A DNA stretch of 8,954 nt, taken from NCBI GenBank assembly GCA_051306415.1, contig JBPPNE010000010.1, positions 1 through 8,954 on the forward strand, read 5' to 3'. A program made the position numbers and the translations under genes. Under the pieces are notes generated by a model. That model was not told the origin of the DNA. It worked only from the letters and a program-made list of their open reading frames with translations, and made no database searches. Shown here in pieces: positions 6,771-8,954 of the stretch (positions are counted from its first letter, which is position 1; each line of letters starts with the position of its first letter). Origin of the DNA: CBDDRG01 sp051306415 (GTDB lineage Bacteria; Pseudomonadota; Gammaproteobacteria; Pseudomonadales; Porticoccaceae).

Positions 6771-6802
6771 GGCAAGTAGCGTCGGTATGGCCGACACTTG
6801 CC
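6771..6802. repeat. Bulged hairpin between the PhoX-like stop codon and its terminator
   Basis: Outer arms GGCAAGT (6771-6777) and ACTTGCC (6796-6802), and inner arms GTCGG (6781-6785) and CCGAC (6791-6795), can pair as a 12-base-pair stem with a 3-base bulge (AGC) and a TATGG loop. It has no T-run on either strand, so it is not a standard terminator. It begins 13 bases after the PhoX-like stop and could stabilise the mRNA 3' end. Confidence 0.6.
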
Positions 6803-6815
6803 CGGGACTACGCCG

Positions 6816-8177
6816 TCATTCCTTCTTGTCGTCGTCCTTGTCGCCCTTACAGGGGGTGGTGATCATGATCGTGCGATCAACACCGCTGTCTGGATGTTGC
6901 ACATTGATGTAGGCGACATTGGGCTGAAACTTGTCGAAGTACAGACCGGTACTTTCCGCACCCACGGTGGACAAGCTCGCCCACTTGCCAATGGATTCGG
7001 CTACACCATCGCGGTTTTTATCTTTGGCAAGCCAGACATCCTCGACACCACCGGGCTGATCTTCAACGATGTACATGTTGCCGTCGGCGTCTACCGCCAG
7101 ATTGTCCGGGTTCGCAAACGTATTGCCCACCGCAGCGCCCGTGCCTTCATCGATGGTGTTGCGGTCGGCGAACAGTTTGACTTTACGCTTCGACAAGTCG
7201 ATGGCAAACACTTTGTGGTTGGTGGTGGTAGCCACGTACAGTAGCTGCCGCCCCGCCTCACCCAGAGTCTGAATCTCCATGTCCTCCGGGCGATCGAACT
7301 TGGTCCCCAGGAAAGCGGGCAGCTTGGGCGTAGCGCGGCCATCGATGCCACTCACCCCATTGGGATCGGTGACGACAACCACACCAGGCAGTGGGAGACC
7401 ATCGGCGTTTGTCAACGGGATCCAAGAGAACGCGCCCGTGTCCTCTTTTACAGTGCCATCCCCCACGCGCAACACAAAAACCTGACCCTTGGCAAAAAAG
7501 TCATCGCCATTACCAGCCTTGGGCTTGGCGGAGGCGAACTTGAAGATATGGCTGTTGTTGCGCTCATCAATGAAGTACAGATTGTTGTTCTTGTCGAACG
7601 CCAGGCCTTCGTGGGACACCCGCGGCAGAATCTCGCGGTGAACGATGTTGATGTCGGCGGGGGCGGCGAGGGGGTTGGTCACCTCGAACAGGCGGCCGTA
7701 AATGCTAGTGGGCACTACGCCGGGATCACTCCAGGATTCTTCAGCGGTCAGAAAGGTGCCCCAGGGCGTCCACCGAGATGCGTCGAATGCCACATGGCTA
7801 TTTGGCGCGGGAGCCGCGGCCGGGCTGGACCAGATGGTAGTGGTAAGCATGGTGCGCAAATCTGTGCGCTGAATACCGGCCTGATCGGTTTCAAAGACAG
7901 TGAACAGATAACGTCCTTTGTCCGGACCGGTCTCATTGGCGGTGTGCATGTCATAGTTACCACTATCAAAGCGCTGTGCCTGCGCAGGATCGCGGGCAAC
8001 GATAGTCATTTGACTGAAGTGAGGCGAAGACAGTTTATAGGGTGCGGACTCCGGCAGGGTGCCAGCACCGACATCACCGGTCATCGCCGTATAGTTATCG
8101 AAGGACGAGCTGTCGGCAAAGACCTGCTGGCCGGCAGCGATCAAGCCAATCGCGAGCGAGAAATTCCGTAGCTTCAT
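6816..8177 (-). CDS. Secreted PhoX-like (DUF839) protein, possible alkaline phosphatase homologue
   Basis: This 453-residue protein has a Sec-type signal peptide (MKLRN, hydrophobic core about 6-16, likely cleavage after VFA at 19-21) and is predicted to be periplasmic or secreted. PhoX/DUF839 beta-propeller landmarks are in order: TPWGTFLTAEES at 137-148, SHEGLAFDKNNNLYFIDE at 188-205, FDRPEDMEI at 294-302, and NPDNLAVDADGNMYIVED at 356-373. PhoX enzymes hydrolyse phosphomonoesters with Ca and Fe. Here Ala145 replaces the cysteine of the usual LTCEE motif, and the only cysteine (C443) lies in a charged tail (CKGDKDDDKKE). The protein is shorter than characterised PhoX (about 600 residues or more) and has no twin-arginine signal. 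The ATG has AGGAA 6 bases upstream. It appears monocistronic, with its own terminator. Family membership is well supported; phosphatase activity is not, so I give no gene symbol. Confidence 0.85.
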   Translation of the reverse strand: MKLRNFSLAIGLIAAGQQVFADSSSFDNYTAMTGDVGAGTLPESAPYKLSSPHFSQMTIVARDPAQAQRFDSGNYDMHTANETGPDKGRYLFTVFETDQAGIQRTDLRTMLTTTIWSSPAAAPAPNSHVAFDASRWTPWGTFLTAEESWSDPGVVPTSIYGRLFEVTNPLAAPADINIVHREILPRVSHEGLAFDKNNNLYFIDERNNSHIFKFASAKPKAGNGDDFFAKGQVFVLRVGDGTVKEDTGAFSWIPLTNADGLPLPGVVVVTDPNGVSGIDGRATPKLPAFLGTKFDRPEDMEIQTLGEAGRQLLYVATTTNHKVFAIDLSKRKVKLFADRNTIDEGTGAAVGNTFANPDNLAVDADGNMYIVEDQPGGVEDVWLAKDKNRDGVAESIGKWASLSTVGAESTGLYFDKFQPNVAYINVQHPDSGVDRTIMITTPCKGDKDDDKKE

Positions 8178-8183
8178 GGAAAA

Positions 8184-8188
8184 TTCCT
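8184..8188 (-). promoter_or_regulatory. Ribosome binding site of the PhoX-like gene
   Basis: AGGAA on the minus strand lies 6 bases before the ATG at 8175-8177, and the protein then begins directly with a signal peptide, which supports this start. Confidence 0.65.
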
Positions 8189-8192
8189 ATCG

Positions 8193-8230
8193 TGGGTACG
8201 CTGTGAATTAAATGGGTACGTTGTGAGTTA
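8193..8230. repeat. Pair of 18-base direct repeats in the PhoX-like gene leader
   Basis: TGGGTACGCTGTGAATTA (8193-8210) and TGGGTACGTTGTGAGTTA (8213-8230) match at 16 of 18 positions and are offset by 20 bases, about two helical turns. They lie 16-53 bases upstream of the ATG, where an operator or leader-binding site would be expected. They do not match the Pho-box pattern (7-base repeats at 11-base period). Confidence 0.8.
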
Positions 8231-8657
8231 GAAAAGATACCGCGTCCACATCCGCCTGAATCCGACACTATGAACGCAGTAGGCAATAGGCTCCGTTTGC
8301 CCACGAACACCCTACCAACCCCATGTTGCATCCCTGTTTAGCTTCTATGTCATTCAGGTTACCGCCGCGCGGTCATGGCCCCCGGCGCCGCAATAAGCGT
8401 GAGCTGAAATCCTGTGTCCATCCGCGTACCGCGATTGATGCGGACTCACCGACAAGCGGAGAGATACGGCTATCACTGGCGATGCAGTGACAGCAGCGAA
8501 ATCAGCGAGACGTTCAACGCGGATTCATTATTTTGGCTTCAAACAGTAGAATTCTTTGACGCGGTGGCGATATCACAGCCAGATCAAATAGAGGGTGTTG
8601 ACTCCGAGGTCTGTTATACGTGATATGTGGGTGCGACCTAACCGTAATCGCGGCGTT

Positions 8658-8954
8658 TCACTCGCCGCCGATGCGTACCGCCTCCGCCGCCTTGGGCATT
8701 TTCGCCGGCAGGAAAGGTATCAACAGCACGACGGGGATGACCAGGATTGCCAGCAGCATGAAGGTATCGGCGAGGCCCAGGGTCAGCGCCTGCAGATTGG
8801 TCAGCTGTTCGGCTATTCCCCAGACTACGGTGTCGTCGCCACCGGCCAGATCCACCAGTGGCTGAAACGCCTGATCCTTGCCCGGCTGCCAGGGAATCAG
8901 CTCCTCCACCAGGTGCTGACGGTGAAATACTGTCCGGCTCTGCCACAGCGTGAT
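8658..8954 (-). CDS. DHA2-family (EmrB-like) multidrug efflux transporter, C-terminal end, cut by the window edge
   Basis: The visible 98 residues align with the C-terminus of E. coli EmrB, a 14-helix MFS proton antiporter that exports drugs with EmrA and an outer-membrane channel. Seen: the periplasmic loop LWQSRTVFHRQHLVEEL (matching the W-x-x-R-x-x-x-H-x-x-x-L pattern in EmrB), the IAEQLTNLQAL segment near 47-57, and a final transmembrane helix at about 64-82 (TFMLLAILVIPVVLLIPFL), followed by a short cytoplasmic tail PAKMPKAAEAVRIGGE. The frame is open to the window end, so the start is not visible. No drug or partner can be inferred from this portion, and no downstream gene is closely linked on the same strand. 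No clear intrinsic terminator follows; a 6-base stem spans the stop codon but lacks a T-run. Confidence 0.85.
   Translation of the reverse strand: MTLWQSRTVFHRQHLVEELIPWQPGKDQAFQPLVDLAGGDDTVVWGIAEQLTNLQALTLGLADTFMLLAILVIPVVLLIPFLPAKMPKAAEAVRIGGE

Larger units (their letters stand above)
8178..8657. other. 480-base intergenic region between the PhoX-like gene and the efflux transporter
   Basis: I find no convincing gene here on either strand. The left end holds the PhoX-like ribosome binding site and the two 18-base direct repeats. Further right are a stem-loop of TCACTG/CAGTGA arms (8473-8478 and 8485-8490) without a T-run and a looser one around 8420-8445. The stretch from about 8500 to 8635 is richer in A/T than the coding regions. 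A 69-codon plus-strand open frame from a GTG at 8414 has no recognisable family. The region must hold the PhoX-like promoter, but no -35/-10 pair stands out. Confidence 0.6.

Noticed and set aside
7548..8171. 207-codon plus-strand open frame antisense to the PhoX-like gene
   Set aside because: The opposite strand encodes a signal peptide and ordered DUF839 motifs; this frame shows none.
8262..8279. Possible Pho box upstream of the PhoX-like gene (CTGCGTT-4 bases-GTGTCGG on the minus strand)
   Set aside because: The 7-4-7 spacing is right, but only about 8 of 14 positions match the CTGTCAT repeats, and no -10 lies at the expected distance.
8414..8623. 69-codon plus-strand open frame from a GTG in the intergenic region
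   Set aside because: There is no clear ribosome binding site and no recognisable family or motif, and the composition looks non-coding. I cannot support it as a gene.
8650..8668. GCGGCG/CGCCGC hairpin at the end of the efflux transporter gene as a terminator
   Set aside because: It spans the stop codon, has only a 6-base stem and lacks a T-run on the minus strand.

Overview
The window is about 9 kb of chromosomal, GC-rich DNA from a gammaproteobacterium. The gene neighbourhood is the one known from Pseudomonas and relatives: gyrA and pheA on one strand, and mtaD-ubiG-mupP-yciK diverging from it. GyrA aligns residue for residue with E. coli GyrA through the active-site region. A Pseudomonas/Cellvibrionales-type lineage is my inference; no rRNA or other taxonomic marker is present.

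Layout. (1) Positions 1-2833, minus strand: the 5' part of pheA (chorismate mutase domain) lies 3 bases after the end of a complete gyrA. (2) Positions 2834-3016: a divergent intergenic region with candidate promoters for gyrA and for the plus-strand operon. (3) Positions 3017-6583, plus strand: a compact four-gene operon of mtaD (methylthioadenosine/S-adenosylhomocysteine deaminase), ubiG (ubiquinone O-methyltransferase), mupP (N-acetylmuramate 6-phosphate phosphatase) and a YciK-type short-chain dehydrogenase. ubiG and mupP overlap by 4 bases (ATGA). (4) Positions 6584-6815: a convergent intergenic region with a 16-base-period tandem repeat, a strong rho-independent terminator serving the minus strand, and a second bulged hairpin. 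(5) Positions 6816-8177, minus strand: a secreted, short PhoX-like (DUF839) protein. (6) Positions 8178-8657: about 480 bases without a convincing gene, holding two 18-base direct repeats just upstream of the PhoX-like gene. (7) Positions 8658-8954, minus strand: the C-terminal end of an EmrB-like DHA2 drug efflux transporter.

How the genes relate. The plus-strand operon mixes SAM by-product salvage (MtaD), a SAM-consuming step of ubiquinone synthesis (UbiG, which releases S-adenosylhomocysteine, a possible MtaD substrate), peptidoglycan recycling (MupP) and an SDR of unknown substrate. The minus-strand pair joins DNA topology and phenylalanine synthesis, an old gammaproteobacterial linkage. 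The right third looks more accessory.

Most of the window is ordinary core genome and I do not see a clear new multi-gene system. The points most worth a second look are the PhoX-like protein, which lacks the cysteine of the usual LTCEE motif and has a Sec rather than a Tat signal; the repeat pair upstream of it; a Lys-to-Thr change in the GyrA-box; and the local absence of serC and mtnA from a neighbourhood where Pseudomonas carries them.
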